64,000 nt of DNA, from positions 1,144,355 to 1,208,354 of the forward strand of contig NZ_JABJVN010000001.1 of NCBI RefSeq assembly GCF_013618475.1, read 5' to 3'. The stretch is from Saccharibacillus deserti. GTDB taxonomy: Bacteria > Bacillota > Bacilli > Paenibacillales > Paenibacillaceae. A program made the translations under genes and the position numbers. Below are positions 51,316-62,028 of the stretch, piece by piece (positions within the stretch are counted from its first letter, which is position 1; every line of letters starts with the position of its first letter). The notes below the pieces were generated by a model. It made no database searches and was not told where the DNA came from. It was given only the letters and a program-made list of their open reading frames with translations.

Positions 51316-54300
51316 TTAATTGAATTTTACGCTGTTCAAGGAATGGCGTACCGTTTGGGCTTGATCGGCCGCTTCCGCGAAACTTTGACCCATGCGGCGC
51401 AGCTCGTCCGCAAATCGTGCCGTAAACACTGCCGCTTCTTTCGCTTCCTGGGCCAATTTTCTTCCTTGGTCTCCGACGATCCGCAAAGTGCTGAACGGAC
51501 CCGCGGAACGAAGAGCTTCATTCATGCGCTCATCGAGAGTTTTGCTTAGGCTCAACTGCGTTTCGAATGCCGAACGGCTCCGCGCCGTTTGAATTTCGTC
51601 AAGAGCCTGCCCGATCTTCTGAATCCGTTTGGCTTGTTCTTCGGAGCGGACTTGAACTTCGGCCGCCGCGCCGACGGTTTTAAGGCTCTGCTTTTTGAAC
51701 TCGCGCACGGTCGTCTCCTGCAAGGCAGCCGCACTTTGCGTTTCTTCGACTGCTTTGCGGACCGCTTCGGATCGACCTGCCGCTTCTTCGGTTTCTTTCG
51801 CCAGAAGGCCGGTCATGCTGCCGACCTGACCGACTGCGGCCGATGCATGCTCGAGGCGTTCCTGCAGCTCTGCCTGATGTCCCGACTGCTGCGCGACGGA
51901 AACTTTGATCGAAGCGAGTTTCTCTCTGGCGTTCCGGATACCGGCAACGACGTTCGTCGAAGTCTCGGCTTGTTCGCGAACCGAAACGGTAACCTCCTCC
52001 GCCTGCTTCGTCACGTTCTCGACCGCTTTGACGATTTCCCGGCTTTGCTGCGCTTGTTCGACCGCTGCCGCCGTAATTTGACCCATCTGTTCCCGGGCAT
52101 TGACGATTCCCTGCACGATTTCCTGTATGCCGGCCGCCTGTTCTTTCACGGCTAGCGTCACCATGTCCGCCTGTCCGGCCACGTTGGCAACGGCTGCCGC
52201 AATGTCTTTTCCCTGCTTGGCTTGTTCGATCGTGGCGGTCGTGATTTGTCTGACCTGTTCGCGGGCATCCGCGACGCCCTGAGCGACTTCCTTGGCGGAA
52301 CTTGCCTGCTCTACGGCGGCGCTGGTCACCATTTCGGCCTGCTTCGCGACGCTTTCGACCGCGGACACCACTTCTTTGCTCTGCTTGGCCATCTCTACGG
52401 TAGCATAAGTGATCTGACCGACTTGTTCCCGGGCGCTGACGACGCCTTTGACGATTTCTTCGACCGACTGCGCTTGTTCCTTGACGGCTGCCGTCACCAT
52501 CTCCGCCTGTTTCGTAACGCCGGCCGCCGCTTCGCTCAGCACATTGCCTTGCTGAGCCTGCTGGACCATCGCGGTCGATATCTGACGCATCTGCTCGCGG
52601 GCATTCGTAATTCCCCGGATGATGTCTTGAACGCCGGCCGCCTGTTCGACCGCCGCCGTCGTTACCATTTCGGCCTGTCTCGTCACGTTTTCCACGGCTC
52701 CGACCAGCTCACGGCTCTGTTTGGCCTGCTCGATCGTCGCGCTGCTGATTTGTCCAACCTGCTCGCGGGCGCTGAAGACGCCTTTGATAATTTCGCCGAC
52801 GCCCATCGCTTGTTCTTTGACCGCGGACGATACCATTTCGGCCTGCTTGGTCACATTGTCCACGGCACGGGCAATGTTGGCTCCCTGCTTGGCTTGTTCG
52901 CGGGTAGCGGACGTCACTTGACGGACCTGTTCGCGGGCGTTGGAAATGCCTTTTACGATTTCTTGAACGCCTTCGGATTGTTCCCGGGTCGCCGACGTCA
53001 CCATATCCGCCTGTTCGACGAGACGGGAAATGGATTCGACGACGCTTTCGGCTCCTTTGGCCTGTTCGATGGTGGCGGTAGTAATCTGGGTGACTTCGAC
53101 GGTAATGCGGTCGATCCCCCCCACAATCTTCTGGATCGCGCTGCCGGCTTCGTCGGCCAATACCGTTCCCTGTTGGACTTTTTCCGTCCCGAGATCGATC
53201 GCCTTGATCGCATCCGACGATTCGGACTGAATCCCTTTGATCAATTTCGCGATTTCCTTGGTCGCTTTGGCGCTGCGTTCCGCCAATTTGCGAACTTCTT
53301 CCGCCACTACCGCGAATCCTTTGCCGTGTTCGCCGGCGCGGGCCGCTTCGATCGCCGCATTCAAGGCCAGCAGGTTCGTCTGCTCCGCAATATCGTCGAT
53401 GACTTCAATAATGCTGCCGATCTCCTCCGAACTTTTGCCCAGATTTGTCATGACGCCCGAAGCCTGCATGACCACTTCCGCAATTTCTTTCATGCCGTTG
53501 ACCGACTGCACGACTGCCGTCTGTCCGTCTTTGGCATCGGCAAGCACTTCTTCGGACAATCCGTTCACCGTTTGGGCATTGCGGGCTACCTGCTCGATCG
53601 AAGCGGCCATTTGCTGAACGGAAGCGGAAGTGTCGCCGGTATAGCGCTGCAGTTCTTCCGCATTTTGGGCCACGCTTTTGACGGAAGTGCCCATTTGTTC
53701 GATCGAAGCCGAAATCTGTTCGACCGAGCTTGCCGTGCTTTCGCTGTTGCCGGCAACCTGCTGGATCGAAGCGACCATTTCCTGCACGGCTTCCGTCGTG
53801 TCCCTGGCGGAAGACGACAAGCTTTCCGCGTTATCGGACACGCCCTGGATCGAGCGGCTCATCTGCTCGATGGAAGCCGAGATTTGTTCGACCGAGCTTG
53901 CCGTGCTCTGGCTGTTGCCCGCCACCTGCTGGACGGAAGCCGCCATTTCCTGCACGGCAGCCGCCGTTTCTTCCGCCGAGGAGGTCAGGCTTTCGGCGTT
54001 ATTGGCCACGCTTTTGATCGAACTGCCCATCTCCTCGATCGAAGCGGAAATTTCTTCGACGGAACCTGCCGTGCTGGTCGCATTGCCTGCCACTTGTTCA
54101 ATCGAAGCGACCATTTCTTGGACGGCGTCCGTCATTTCGAGCGAAGAAGCGCTCAAGCTTTCGGCATTGGCCGCTACTCCCTTCACGGATCCGCCCATTT
54201 CCTCGATCGAAGCGGAGACCTGTTCGACCGAACCTGCCGTGCTTTCCGCGTTGCCCGCGATCTGCTGAATCGAAGCGGCCATCTCCTGAATGGCGGCAAG

Positions 54301-55401
54301 CGTCTCTTCGGCCGATCCGGTCAAGCTTTCGGCGTTGTCGGCTACGCCTTTGACGGATACGCTCATCTCTTCGATCGAAGCAGAGATTTGTTCGACCGAA
54401 CCGACCGTGCTTTCCGCATTGCCGGCAACCTGCTGGATCGACACGATCATTTCCTGCACCGCGGAAGTCGTCTCGCCGGCCGAAGCGGCCAGGCTTTCGG
54501 CATTGTCGGCGACTCCTTGAACCGAGCCGCTCATCTCTTCGATCGAAACGGAAATTTGTTCGATCGAACCGGCCGTGCTTTGCGCATTGCCCGCGACCTG
54601 CTGAATCGAAGCGGCCATTTCTTGAATGGCGGCTGCCGTTTCTTCCGCGGAAGCCGTTAAACTTTCGGCGTTAACGGATACGTCTTTAATGGAGGCATCC
54701 ATCGTTTCGATCAATCCGGAGATTTCTTCGACCGAATCGGCAGCGCTTTCCGCATGGCCGTTCAAAACTTCGGTCTCCCGGTTCATTCCGCGGAATTTGC
54801 CGATCGTCTCCTCGATGCTCCGTTCGATCCGAAGGGAATCTTCTTTGGCATCGTCGACCGAGCGTTTCAGCGAAACGAAACCTTCCACGGCGGTTTTCGC
54901 CGCGTCGGACGCACGTTCGGAAGCCAATTTCCCTGCTTGGGCGGACTCGCTCAGGTTTTGAACGAAATCGGATGCTTCCGCGGACGTTTCCGCCGTTTGA
55001 TCCGCTTTCTTTGCCAACAGCGCGGCATCCGCCTCGGCGGAACGAACGTCGTCGGCAGCTTCCCGGATCAACCGTTCCGATTTGCGCTCTTCTTCGCCAT
55101 GCTGCTCCAGCGAACGGGACAGCTTGTCCGAAATTTCCGAAGCTTCCTGCAGCGTCCGCTTCGCTTTATCCGACTGTCCGCCCAGTTCTTCGAGCGATTC
55201 GGCCAACTCTTTCGCGCCGCGTGCATGTCCTTCCGCCGTTTGCGCTCTCTCTTGCGTTTCTTCGGCAAGATGGCCTGCTTTTCCCGAAACTTCGTTCAAA
55301 GCGCGATCCAGGCTTTGTACGTCCTGCGAGGCCCGAACGACGCTGCGCTCAATGCCCAGCTCGTTAATTCTTTTTGCCGCGATTTTCGATGTGAATCCCA
55401 T
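51316..55401 (-). CDS. Giant soluble methyl-accepting chemotaxis receptor with 7+7 repeats
   Basis: 1361 residues, over twice a normal receptor, without membrane segment, HAMP or ligand domain. The signalling tip is standard ([39 protein letters not shown]) at about residues 670-710. Before it, residues 217-608 are seven tandem 56-residue units ending QQVAGN; after it, residues 772-1163 are seven 56-residue units beginning [11 protein letters not shown] and ending AREQV. The midpoint between the blocks falls on the hairpin turn, so both arms of the antiparallel coiled coil are equally lengthened. 56 residues are eight heptads. The ends (1-216, 1164-1361) are also coiled coil. It should feed CheA in the cytoplasm. 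Confidence 0.92.
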   Translation of the reverse strand: MGFTSKIAAKRINELGIERSVVRASQDVQSLDRALNEVSGKAGHLAEETQERAQTAEGHARGAKELAESLEELGGQSDKAKRTLQEASEISDKLSRSLEQHGEEERKSERLIREAADDVRSAEADAALLAKKADQTAETSAEASDFVQNLSESAQAGKLASERASDAAKTAVEGFVSLKRSVDDAKEDSLRIERSIEETIGKFRGMNRETEVLNGHAESAADSVEEISGLIETMDASIKDVSVNAESLTASAEETAAAIQEMAASIQQVAGNAQSTAGSIEQISVSIEEMSGSVQGVADNAESLAASAGETTSAVQEMIVSIQQVAGNAESTVGSVEQISASIEEMSVSVKGVADNAESLTGSAEETLAAIQEMAASIQQIAGNAESTAGSVEQVSASIEEMGGSVKGVAANAESLSASSLEMTDAVQEMVASIEQVAGNATSTAGSVEEISASIEEMGSSIKSVANNAESLTSSAEETAAAVQEMAASVQQVAGNSQSTASSVEQISASIEQMSRSIQGVSDNAESLSSSARDTTEAVQEMVASIQQVAGNSESTASSVEQISASIEQMGTSVKSVAQNAEELQRYTGDTSASVQQMAASIEQVARNAQTVNGLSEEVLADAKDGQTAVVQSVNGMKEIAEVVMQASGVMTNLGKSSEEIGSIIEVIDDIAEQTNLLALNAAIEAARAGEHGKGFAVVAEEVRKLAERSAKATKEIAKLIKGIQSESSDAIKAIDLGTEKVQQGTVLADEAGSAIQKIVGGIDRITVEVTQITTATIEQAKGAESVVESISRLVEQADMVTSATREQSEGVQEIVKGISNAREQVRQVTSATREQAKQGANIARAVDNVTKQAEMVSSAVKEQAMGVGEIIKGVFSAREQVGQISSATIEQAKQSRELVGAVENVTRQAEMVTTAAVEQAAGVQDIIRGITNAREQMRQISTAMVQQAQQGNVLSEAAAGVTKQAEMVTAAVKEQAQSVEEIVKGVVSAREQVGQITYATVEMAKQSKEVVSAVESVAKQAEMVTSAAVEQASSAKEVAQGVADAREQVRQITTATIEQAKQGKDIAAAVANVAGQADMVTLAVKEQAAGIQEIVQGIVNAREQMGQITAAAVEQAQQSREIVKAVENVTKQAEEVTVSVREQAETSTNVVAGIRNAREKLASIKVSVAQQSGHQAELQERLEHASAAVGQVGSMTGLLAKETEEAAGRSEAVRKAVEETQSAAALQETTVREFKKQSLKTVGAAAEVQVRSEEQAKRIQKIGQALDEIQTARSRSAFETQLSLSKTLDERMNEALRSAGPFSTLRIVGDQGRKLAQEAKEAAVFTARFADELRRMGQSFAEAADQAQTVRHSLNSVKFN

Positions 55402-55427
55402 GATGATTTCCCCCTGTATGCTTTCGG

Positions 55428-57569
55428 TTATATTTTGAATTCCGTATGATTCGGATCGGAAGGAAGCCCCTTGTCCCTGCCCGTCAGGCTAAAAACCCCG
55501 GTAATGTCGAGGATAAGCGCCACTCCGCCGTCTCCCAGTATCGTGGCTCCGGATATGCCTTCCGTTTTTCCGACGTAAGAGCCCATCGACTTGACGACGA
55601 TCTCCTGGTTGCCTACAAGTTCATCCACCACCAGCGCGATTCGTTTTTCCGCCGCGCCTACGATCACGATGAAGACGTTGTCGTCGCCGCGCACCGCCGG
55701 CCGCGGGACGCGGAAATGATCGTGGATCCAGGCCAGCGGAAGCACTTGTTCCCGGATTCGAACGGCCATCTGCCCTTTGATGGAATGAATCTCGCTGCGG
55801 GGAAGCCTCATGATTTCGATAACGCTGCTGATCGGCAGCGCATAAGTCGAATTGTGGATCCGAATCAGCAGTCCCCGCATGATCGCGAGCGTCAGCGGCA
55901 GCTTAATCGTGAACTTCGTTCCTTCGCCGGGTTTCGTTTCCACGTCGATGATGCCGTTAAGCTTTTCGATATGGCTGCGGACGATATCCATCCCCACGCC
56001 GCGGCCGGAAATGTCGCTGATTTCCTGGGCCGTCGAAAATCCCGGAGCAAAGATCAGATAAATAAGTTCCTGCTCGGACATCTGTGCGGCCTGTGCTTCG
56101 GTAATCAGCTTTTTGCCCAATGCCGACTGCTTGATTCTTTCGGCGTCGATCCCGGCTCCGTCGTCTTCGATCGTCAGCACCACCTGGTTTTCCTGATGCA
56201 GCGCCTTCAATCGAATCATTCCGATCTCCGCTTTGCCTGCCGCCCTCCGCTTTTCCCGGGCTTCGATGCCGTGGTCCGCGCTGTTGCGCAGCAAATGGAT
56301 TAGCGGATCGCCAATCTCTTCGATAACGGTTCGGTCGAGCTCGGTTTCTTTGCCTTCCAGAATCAGATTAATCGGTTTATCGATCTTCTGCGCAAGATCT
56401 CGAATCATGCGAGGGAAGCGATTGAACAGCTGTTCAATCGGCAGCATTCGCGTTTTCATGACGCTTTCCTGCAGTTCTCCCACCACTCTCGAGATATGGT
56501 TGGCGATGCTGTCGAATTCATCCATCGTATCGTCCGCGTCGGCGCTCACCAGATCTCTCAGCAGCCCGCCTACTTGGGCGATCCGTGTCTGGTCGATCAC
56601 GAGTTCTCCGACGAGATTCATCAAATTCTCCAGTCTTTCCACATCCACTCTCACGCTTTGCCCCGTCACTTTGCGAGGTTCGTCGGCTTCGGATTTGGCC
56701 GCGGCTGCCGCAGGTATGGGAAGATTTTCCGCGCGAGACGCTTCGTCGGCCCGGCCGGCTTCTCCGTGCACCGATTCCGCTTGCTCTTCCGGCTCCCCTT
56801 GCTCTTCCCGCGGTTTTGTACCGAGAGGATTCAGTCGATCGTTCAGCAGCTCGAATCCGTCGATCGGCTCGCCGTTCAGTATTGAAACGAGATGACTTTC
56901 AAAAGTTTCGAATTTTTCGGCGCAGGCGATCAGATACGTTACCGTCAACGGGCCCGAGGCTTCCTCGTCGATCTGCTCCAATCCCGGATGCATGGCAATT
57001 ACTTTCGCGCATTCTTCGATCCGGTTTTTCAAAATGAACGCTCTGGCCATTTTCATCTCGCAGGCTTCGGCAATTCGCACCCGAACGGCCCCGCCTTTGA
57101 GTCCTTCCGATTCGGCCTCTTCGAGCATCCGCCTTTCTTCGAAACCGAAGAGATCGTCGGCGGCCGCTTCTTCCGCGGCTTTCGGCTGTTCTCCGACGGT
57201 CAGTTTTCGCAACTCCCCGACCAGCGGACCCGTCTCGCCGTCGCAGCTGCCTTTTTGTTCGATCTGCTTTTTAAAATCGTGCAGCCTGTCGAGGCAAAGA
57301 AACAGTACGTTGATAATCGGACCGCTGACTTTCAACTTTCCTCCGCGGATCTGATCCAGTACGTTTTCCATTTCATGCGTCAAACTTTTCATCGCTTCGA
57401 AACCCATGGCCGCCGAAGAACCTTTCAACGTATGCGCAGCCCGGAAAATGGCTTGGATAATCGATTCCGATTCTCCGTCTTGTTCGAGCTTCAAAATCTC
57501 CTGTTCAAGCAGCTGCAGCTGCTCGTCGGCTTCTTCGAGAAAAAATTTCATCAACTCGTCGCGGTTCAT
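55428..57569 (-). CDS. cheA: Chemotaxis histidine kinase
   Basis: 713 residues with all CheA domains: P1 with the phosphorylated His in [19 protein letters not shown], a P2-like middle (residues 160-240), P3 dimerisation helices ([20 protein letters not shown]), the P4 ATPase (N box [21 protein letters not shown]1 [14 protein letters not shown]2 [18 protein letters not shown]) and the P5 CheW-like end ([20 protein letters not shown]). It phosphorylates CheY-type and CheB receivers. The linker around 240-300 is long and acidic. It is 26 bases from the receptor gene. Confidence 0.95.
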   Translation of the reverse strand: MNRDELMKFFLEEADEQLQLLEQEILKLEQDGESESIIQAIFRAAHTLKGSSAAMGFEAMKSLTHEMENVLDQIRGGKLKVSGPIINVLFLCLDRLHDFKKQIEQKGSCDGETGPLVGELRKLTVGEQPKAAEEAAADDLFGFEERRMLEEAESEGLKGGAVRVRIAEACEMKMARAFILKNRIEECAKVIAMHPGLEQIDEEASGPLTVTYLIACAEKFETFESHLVSILNGEPIDGFELLNDRLNPLGTKPREEQGEPEEQAESVHGEAGRADEASRAENLPIPAAAAAKSEADEPRKVTGQSVRVDVERLENLMNLVGELVIDQTRIAQVGGLLRDLVSADADDTMDEFDSIANHISRVVGELQESVMKTRMLPIEQLFNRFPRMIRDLAQKIDKPINLILEGKETELDRTVIEEIGDPLIHLLRNSADHGIEAREKRRAAGKAEIGMIRLKALHQENQVVLTIEDDGAGIDAERIKQSALGKKLITEAQAAQMSEQELIYLIFAPGFSTAQEISDISGRGVGMDIVRSHIEKLNGIIDVETKPGEGTKFTIKLPLTLAIMRGLLIRIHNSTYALPISSVIEIMRLPRSEIHSIKGQMAVRIREQVLPLAWIHDHFRVPRPAVRGDDNVFIVIVGAAEKRIALVVDELVGNQEIVVKSMGSYVGKTEGISGATILGDGGVALILDITGVFSLTGRDKGLPSDPNHTEFKI

Positions 57570-57585
57570 ATTTTCTAGCCTTCTT

Positions 57586-58005
57586 TCATCGCAGCGTGCT
57601 GCCTATATTCAGAATGGTAATGAAATCGTCGTCCAGATAGCCGATTCCCGAGAAGTAGTGGCTGTCGATGCCCGATGTGCTGTCTCCCGAATGTTCGATA
57701 GACGAAAAATGGATGACCTGGCGAACCCGATCGACGACCATGCCGACAATTTCGTCTTGATGGTTGACCACGACGATCCGAGTCGACCGGGAGAGGGACG
57801 TCTCTTCCATGCCGAAGCGTTTGCGCAGGCTGATGATTGGAACAATCTTGCCTCTTAAGTTCGTTACGCCTTCCATAAAGAATCGGCTGTTCGGCACGAC
57901 GGTAATCTTTTGCATTTTAATGATTTCGTAAATGTGGGAAATGGGAAGCGCGTATCGCTCGCTGCCGAGTTCGATCGCGATAAACTGCTGACCGGAGTCT
58001 TCCAT
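57586..58005 (-). CDS. cheW: CheW-type coupling protein (proximal)
   Basis: 139 residues when started at the ATG 58005, which has AAAGGCGAG upstream; an ATG six codons earlier lacks such a site. FIAIELGSERYALPISHIYE, VTNLRGKIVPIISLRKRFGM, IVVVNHQDEIVGMVVDRVRQ and DDDFITILNIGSTLR are the CheW strands. It is the first gene of the operon with cheA 16 bases downstream. Confidence 0.9.
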   Translation of the reverse strand: MEDSGQQFIAIELGSERYALPISHIYEIIKMQKITVVPNSRFFMEGVTNLRGKIVPIISLRKRFGMEETSLSRSTRIVVVNHQDEIVGMVVDRVRQVIHFSSIEHSGDSTSGIDSHYFSGIGYLDDDFITILNIGSTLR

Positions 58006-58106
58006 AAGAATCTCGCCTTTCATGTTTGTTTGGGATTAAATGTTATAACTACGTTTCGCTTCTAATTTTTATATTCTCATCATACCTCCGCAAATGGGTT
58101 TGGTAA

Positions 58107-58160
58107 CCGAAAAAATGCATGCGGAAACGCGCAAAACTTTTTGCGTGCTTCCGCAATCCC
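58107..58160 (-). repeat. Hairpin element upstream of cheW-cheA
   Basis: GCGGAAACGCGCAAAA (58121-58136) and TTTTGCGTGCTTCCGC (58139-58154) pair, and on the minus strand TTTTTTCGGTTACC follows. A possible promoter TTACCA-16-TATGAT comes next. Closely similar to 62461-62513. Confidence 0.55.
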
Positions 58161-58192
58161 GGCGCGCGGAATCCTTTTGTATCCACATAAAA

Positions 58193-58222
58193 AATCCGGA
58201 ACCCGCGTAAGGTTCCGGACTT
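58193..58222 (-). terminator. Terminator after the LuxR-type response regulator
   Basis: AATCCGGAACC pairs with GGTTCCGGA(C)TT; T-run on the minus strand. It separates the two-component genes from the che operon. Confidence 0.8.
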
Positions 58223-58255
58223 CTTCCTAACGGCTCCAGCCGCGCGGATTATGAA

Positions 58256-58909
58256 TCAGACAACGATATGCTCGAGAATGCCGATGTCTTTGGCTTTGCC
58301 GACCGCTTCGATTCTGGATTTGACCCCAAGCTTTTGGAAAAGATGGGTCAGCTGATATTCGAGCGAACGCTGGCTCATGCACAGCTGCTCCGCAATCAGG
58401 CGATTTCCTCTTCCCTGCGCAATCTGCCGAAGGATTTCGATCTCCCGTTCGAGCAGGTCGGGTCTGGCCGAATCGGACTTTGCGGCGCGTTCCTCCTGCT
58501 GGGTTCGACGCATGGCGCGGAATACGTCCAGCGGAAGCACAACTTCTTTGCGCATCGCGCAGCGGATGGCCGATACCAACTGCTCGCGCGTGGAAGTCTT
58601 GGGCACGTATCCGGCGAGTCCGTAATCGATCAGCCGGTTAAGATGCGGAGCGATCTCGAAACCCGTGTAGATTAAAATGCAGGAATCCGGCACAGTCCGA
58701 ATCACTTCCGCCGCCAGATCGATTCCATTAAACGGCGGCATGAACAGATCGAACAGCATGATATCGAATCGTTCCTGCCGGACCAGCTCAATCAAGCCTT
58801 CGAACGAATTCAGCGCGGTTACCCGGAATTCCCCGTCCTTTTCCAGAATAAGCTTGGTCCCTTCCGTAACGGCAGGATGGTCGTCCAGTAAAAGTATATT
58901 CAGCATCAT
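58256..58909 (-). CDS. NarL/LuxR-type response regulator
   Basis: 217 residues. Receiver domain 1-120 with acidic pair LLLDDHPAVTEG and phosphorylated Asp in FDIMLFDLFMPPFNGIDLAA; residues 150-215 are the LuxR helix-turn-helix (LEREIEILRQIAQGRGNRLI, AEQLCMSQRSLEYQLTHLFQ). It is the expected partner of the histidine kinase gene 42 bases upstream. Its targets are not visible; a hairpin and the cheW promoter lie downstream. The HTH is somewhat diverged from consensus. Confidence 0.92.
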   Translation of the reverse strand: MMLNILLLDDHPAVTEGTKLILEKDGEFRVTALNSFEGLIELVRQERFDIMLFDLFMPPFNGIDLAAEVIRTVPDSCILIYTGFEIAPHLNRLIDYGLAGYVPKTSTREQLVSAIRCAMRKEVVLPLDVFRAMRRTQQEERAAKSDSARPDLLEREIEILRQIAQGRGNRLIAEQLCMSQRSLEYQLTHLFQKLGVKSRIEAVGKAKDIGILEHIVV

Positions 58910-58951
58910 AGCCTCCGTATTCGATAAGTAAAAAGGAAAAGCGTCGCTTGT

Positions 58952-60934
58952 TCAAGCGGCGGAGCGGATCTCGGGAAGATGAATATGGATCGTAAGCCCG
59001 AGGCCGGAAGCCGAGTCGATCTGTATGTCTCCTTCCAGGCTTCTCACTCTTTCTTTGATCCCGTGCAGTCCCATGGTGGACAGCAGGTTTTGCAGTTTCG
59101 TCTCCGGAATGCCGACGCCGTCGTCTTCGTAGGTCATCAGCACTCCGCCTTTATAATCGGTCAGGGACAAATTCACCTGAGTGGCATTCGAATGTTTGAT
59201 TGCGTTGTTTAGCAATTCCTGGTTGATTCGGTATAAAGCGATCATCTGCTCGTCTTGAAGTTTTGCGGTGAATCCGCTTTGGTCGAAGCGGATTCGGTAA
59301 TCCGCGCGCAGCTGAACCTGGTCATGCAGCGTTTCGAGCGCCTGCCCGATCCCCCATTCTTTCAGGAAAGGCGGCCTTAACTCGTGACAGGTCGTCCGAA
59401 TCTGGTGAACCACGTCAAGCAGTCCTTCGCAGACCCGCCGCACTTCTTCTTTCGACTTTTCGTTCATGCCGCTTGAATATTGAAGCATTTCGAGTTTGCG
59501 GTACCAAATGATCTGCTCCTGCAGCGCCGAGTCGTGTAGGTCTTGGGAGAGCATTCGTCTTTCTTTTTCCGAAACGGCATACATGAGGCGCAGCAGCCAG
59601 GCGGGTGTCCGCTGCCTTTGCGCCAGCGTCTCCAGTTCGTTGGTCAAATCTTTGATTTTGAACATGTTTTCGTAAAAAGAATCGGCGTATCGGGACAGCG
59701 TCTGCAGCCAGATTCGAACCGGTTTTTCTTCCAACACAGCCGGCGGTTTTTCCAGACACACCAACTGCATCATGCCCCGCCGCTCCCCGACCACAAAAAA
59801 GGCCAAATCGCCGTTTTTGAAAATTTTGCCGACCGGAAGGCGAATCTCCCGATACTTGTTAAGCAGGGCCAGTGTTCCTTCTTGCGGCAGATCTCCCTGA
59901 AGACAGGAAAAATACCTAAACCCTGCCGTTTCCAGAATAGAAATTCCATCCGTGCCCAGAACGCTTTTAAATTCCTCGATCAATCTTTGTTCCAGTTCGG
60001 AAATCTTCATCATATGCGAAGCATCCTCCGAAAAGCGGTCCAGGCTGTGTTGAAGCTTCAGATATAAGGCTTCTCCGTCGAGCAGCGCCCGTTCGGCATT
60101 TCTGCGCAGGGTGACGTCGCGAAGTACGGCAATTACCTCGATCAATTCTCCGGCGGCGTCCAGCAGCGGCGTCATATTGCATTCCAAATCGATCATTTGG
60201 CCGTCGCTGCGCGGGAATTTCAGTTCGAAATTCGATACGCACTCGCCTTCGGCCAACCTGTCGCGCACTTCCCGGATTCTTTCCGCTTCTTCGCGGGTCA
60301 TATATTCGGTAACGGAATAAGCGAACAGGTAGGGACCTCGGTCATAACCGAGTCTTTTTTCGAAAGAGGTCGATACGTATACCGGAACGAGACGAGGATC
60401 CAACACGAGGATGATATCCATGGCACTCCCGGCGATTCGTTCATAAGTATTCTGCTTGCGTTCCCATTCGCTCTGCAAATCGTGCTTGTCCGTTCTATTG
60501 ATCGCGGTGACGAAAACGCCGCTGACCTTTCCGGACCGATAAGCGGGACTGTAAGTCACATGCCAATGCCTATATGCCGGAGACAGGTGAATCGAGATTT
60601 GATCGATCGCGACCGTTTCGCCGCCGACTGCACGGTTGAACGCGTCCAGCATCCGGACCTTATATGCGGGAGAAGTCATTTCTACCAGCGATTTCCCGAC
60701 GCAGGACATGCCCAATTCCGCCATCAAGCGTTTCCCATACGGGTTCAACCCGGTAACGACGCCGTTCAGTCCGGCTTCCAGGATAAGGTTTTGATGCTGT
60801 TCGAAAAAGGAATAGTAATAGCTTTGGGATTCTACAAGATTTTTTTCGCGTTTTTTTGTCAATATCAAATGAAAAGACAGAAGACCTAAACAAATGAGGG
60901 TCAAAAAAGCGATCGACCCGAGTTGGGTAAGCAT
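58952..60934 (-). CDS. PAS-containing sensor histidine kinase (HisKA_3/NarX-ComP type)
   Basis: 660 residues. One membrane helix at about 5-25 (GSIAFLTLICLGLLSFHLIL), then PAS 1 (about 45-150), PAS 2 (about 165-290), a GAF-like segment (about 300-420), the HisKA_3 helix with the His in MLSQDLHDSALQEQIIWYRK and an ATPase domain (INQELLNNAIKHSNATQVNL, MTYEDDGVGIPETKL). With a single N-terminal helix, sensing is probably by the cytoplasmic PAS/GAF modules. It precedes its LuxR-type response regulator and follows a GAF-GGDEF gene by 38 bases. Confidence 0.92.
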   Translation of the reverse strand: MLTQLGSIAFLTLICLGLLSFHLILTKKREKNLVESQSYYYSFFEQHQNLILEAGLNGVVTGLNPYGKRLMAELGMSCVGKSLVEMTSPAYKVRMLDAFNRAVGGETVAIDQISIHLSPAYRHWHVTYSPAYRSGKVSGVFVTAINRTDKHDLQSEWERKQNTYERIAGSAMDIILVLDPRLVPVYVSTSFEKRLGYDRGPYLFAYSVTEYMTREEAERIREVRDRLAEGECVSNFELKFPRSDGQMIDLECNMTPLLDAAGELIEVIAVLRDVTLRRNAERALLDGEALYLKLQHSLDRFSEDASHMMKISELEQRLIEEFKSVLGTDGISILETAGFRYFSCLQGDLPQEGTLALLNKYREIRLPVGKIFKNGDLAFFVVGERRGMMQLVCLEKPPAVLEEKPVRIWLQTLSRYADSFYENMFKIKDLTNELETLAQRQRTPAWLLRLMYAVSEKERRMLSQDLHDSALQEQIIWYRKLEMLQYSSGMNEKSKEEVRRVCEGLLDVVHQIRTTCHELRPPFLKEWGIGQALETLHDQVQLRADYRIRFDQSGFTAKLQDEQMIALYRINQELLNNAIKHSNATQVNLSLTDYKGGVLMTYEDDGVGIPETKLQNLLSTMGLHGIKERVRSLEGDIQIDSASGLGLTIHIHLPEIRSAA

Positions 60935-60972
60935 GTTAAACGTTCACTCCCGGTTTTCGCCCCCTTCTTTAC

Positions 60973-61899
60973 TCAGTAGGCAAAGCCATGCCCACTACGT
61001 AATTTGACGGAAAGCATTTTGGTATCGGCACGATGAATCAAGTCATTGATGCTGGCGGTCCAGGAATCGGAAAACGCCGCTCCGATACTGACCGACAAAC
61101 GCTCGCCGGAAGGCAGATCGATTCTTTCCAATCCGGTCAGCAGAGTCTGAGCCTGCTCGGCCATGCGCATGGGCAGCGAATTCGGAAGAAGCACAATAAA
61201 CCGGTCTCCCTGCAGACGAACGATCGCCGAATCTTCGCCGCACAGCTTGGCAAGAATACTCGCGCACTTGACAAGCAAGCTATCTCCGTAGGCATGCCCG
61301 TAAGTACTGTTAATTTCTTTGAAATCTTTCAAATCGATGCATAAAGCCCCCAGCGGATGGCGGATAAGATCGTGCGTACGCTGAACCACGTCGATAAAAC
61401 GGCGATTAAACACATCCGTGACTTCGTCTTTATATTGGGCATATTCTATCGACAGCACGTGCGACAGCAGTTCGGACATAGAATGGAACAGTTCGACTTC
61501 CTGCGCCGTGAATACTTTCGGACGCTTATCGATCGCGCAGATCGTCCCGAACGCTTCTCCGCTGCTTGAGCGGATCGGCACTCCGATAAAGGAAGACTTT
61601 CCCAGTTTGCGGGTAAGGCCCAGTACGGCGGTAAGCGGATCGTTCTCGGTATCGGGAATCGTAACTGCAAGTTTTCCGTTTGCGCAGGCCAACTTACAGT
61701 AGGTATGTTCAAAAGGAAAGGAAGTACCGGCTTCCACAAGCTGCTCATGTCGATTAAAGGCTGTCAGGATAAAATTATCGACTTTATCGTTTACGGCAAT
61801 AAAAAGAGTTTGGACATCAATCGAACGGCGAAGGACTTCCATAATGTTACGGGATGCCGCTTGAAATGGCTCGCGCGACACGATATCTTGAATAATCAT
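60973..61899 (-). CDS. GAF-GGDEF protein with degenerate GGDEF motif
   Basis: 308 residues. Residues 10-150 are a GAF domain (FEHTYCKLACANGKLAVTIP, SFIGVPIRSSSGEAFGTICA, IDKRPKVFTAQEVELFHSM); residues 160-305 a GGDEF-type domain (VTDVFNRRFIDVVQRTHDLI, IDLKDFKEINSTYGHAYGDS). The signature GGDEF reads QGDRF in VRLQGDRFIVLLP, so cyclase activity is unlikely; such domains may bind GTP or c-di-GMP instead. Located between cheY and the sensor kinase. Confidence 0.9.
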   Translation of the reverse strand: MIIQDIVSREPFQAASRNIMEVLRRSIDVQTLFIAVNDKVDNFILTAFNRHEQLVEAGTSFPFEHTYCKLACANGKLAVTIPDTENDPLTAVLGLTRKLGKSSFIGVPIRSSSGEAFGTICAIDKRPKVFTAQEVELFHSMSELLSHVLSIEYAQYKDEVTDVFNRRFIDVVQRTHDLIRHPLGALCIDLKDFKEINSTYGHAYGDSLLVKCASILAKLCGEDSAIVRLQGDRFIVLLPNSLPMRMAEQAQTLLTGLERIDLPSGERLSVSIGAAFSDSWTASINDLIHRADTKMLSVKLRSGHGFAY

Positions 61900-62028
61900 A
61901 TCTTTTGTTCTCCTCCTTACTTGGATATCGGAACCTTGTCCGGTTTTTTTCGGGCTTTGCCTTAAAATGAGAAATAATGACTAAACCGCATTTTCGTGTT
62001 TTACAATCCCTACTTTTTTCCTTCTTGA

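Noticed and set aside
52222-54660. 812-codon open frame opposite the giant receptor
   Set aside because: It is the antisense image of the 56-residue repeats (repeated Phe/Asp/Arg-rich blocks), not an independent protein.
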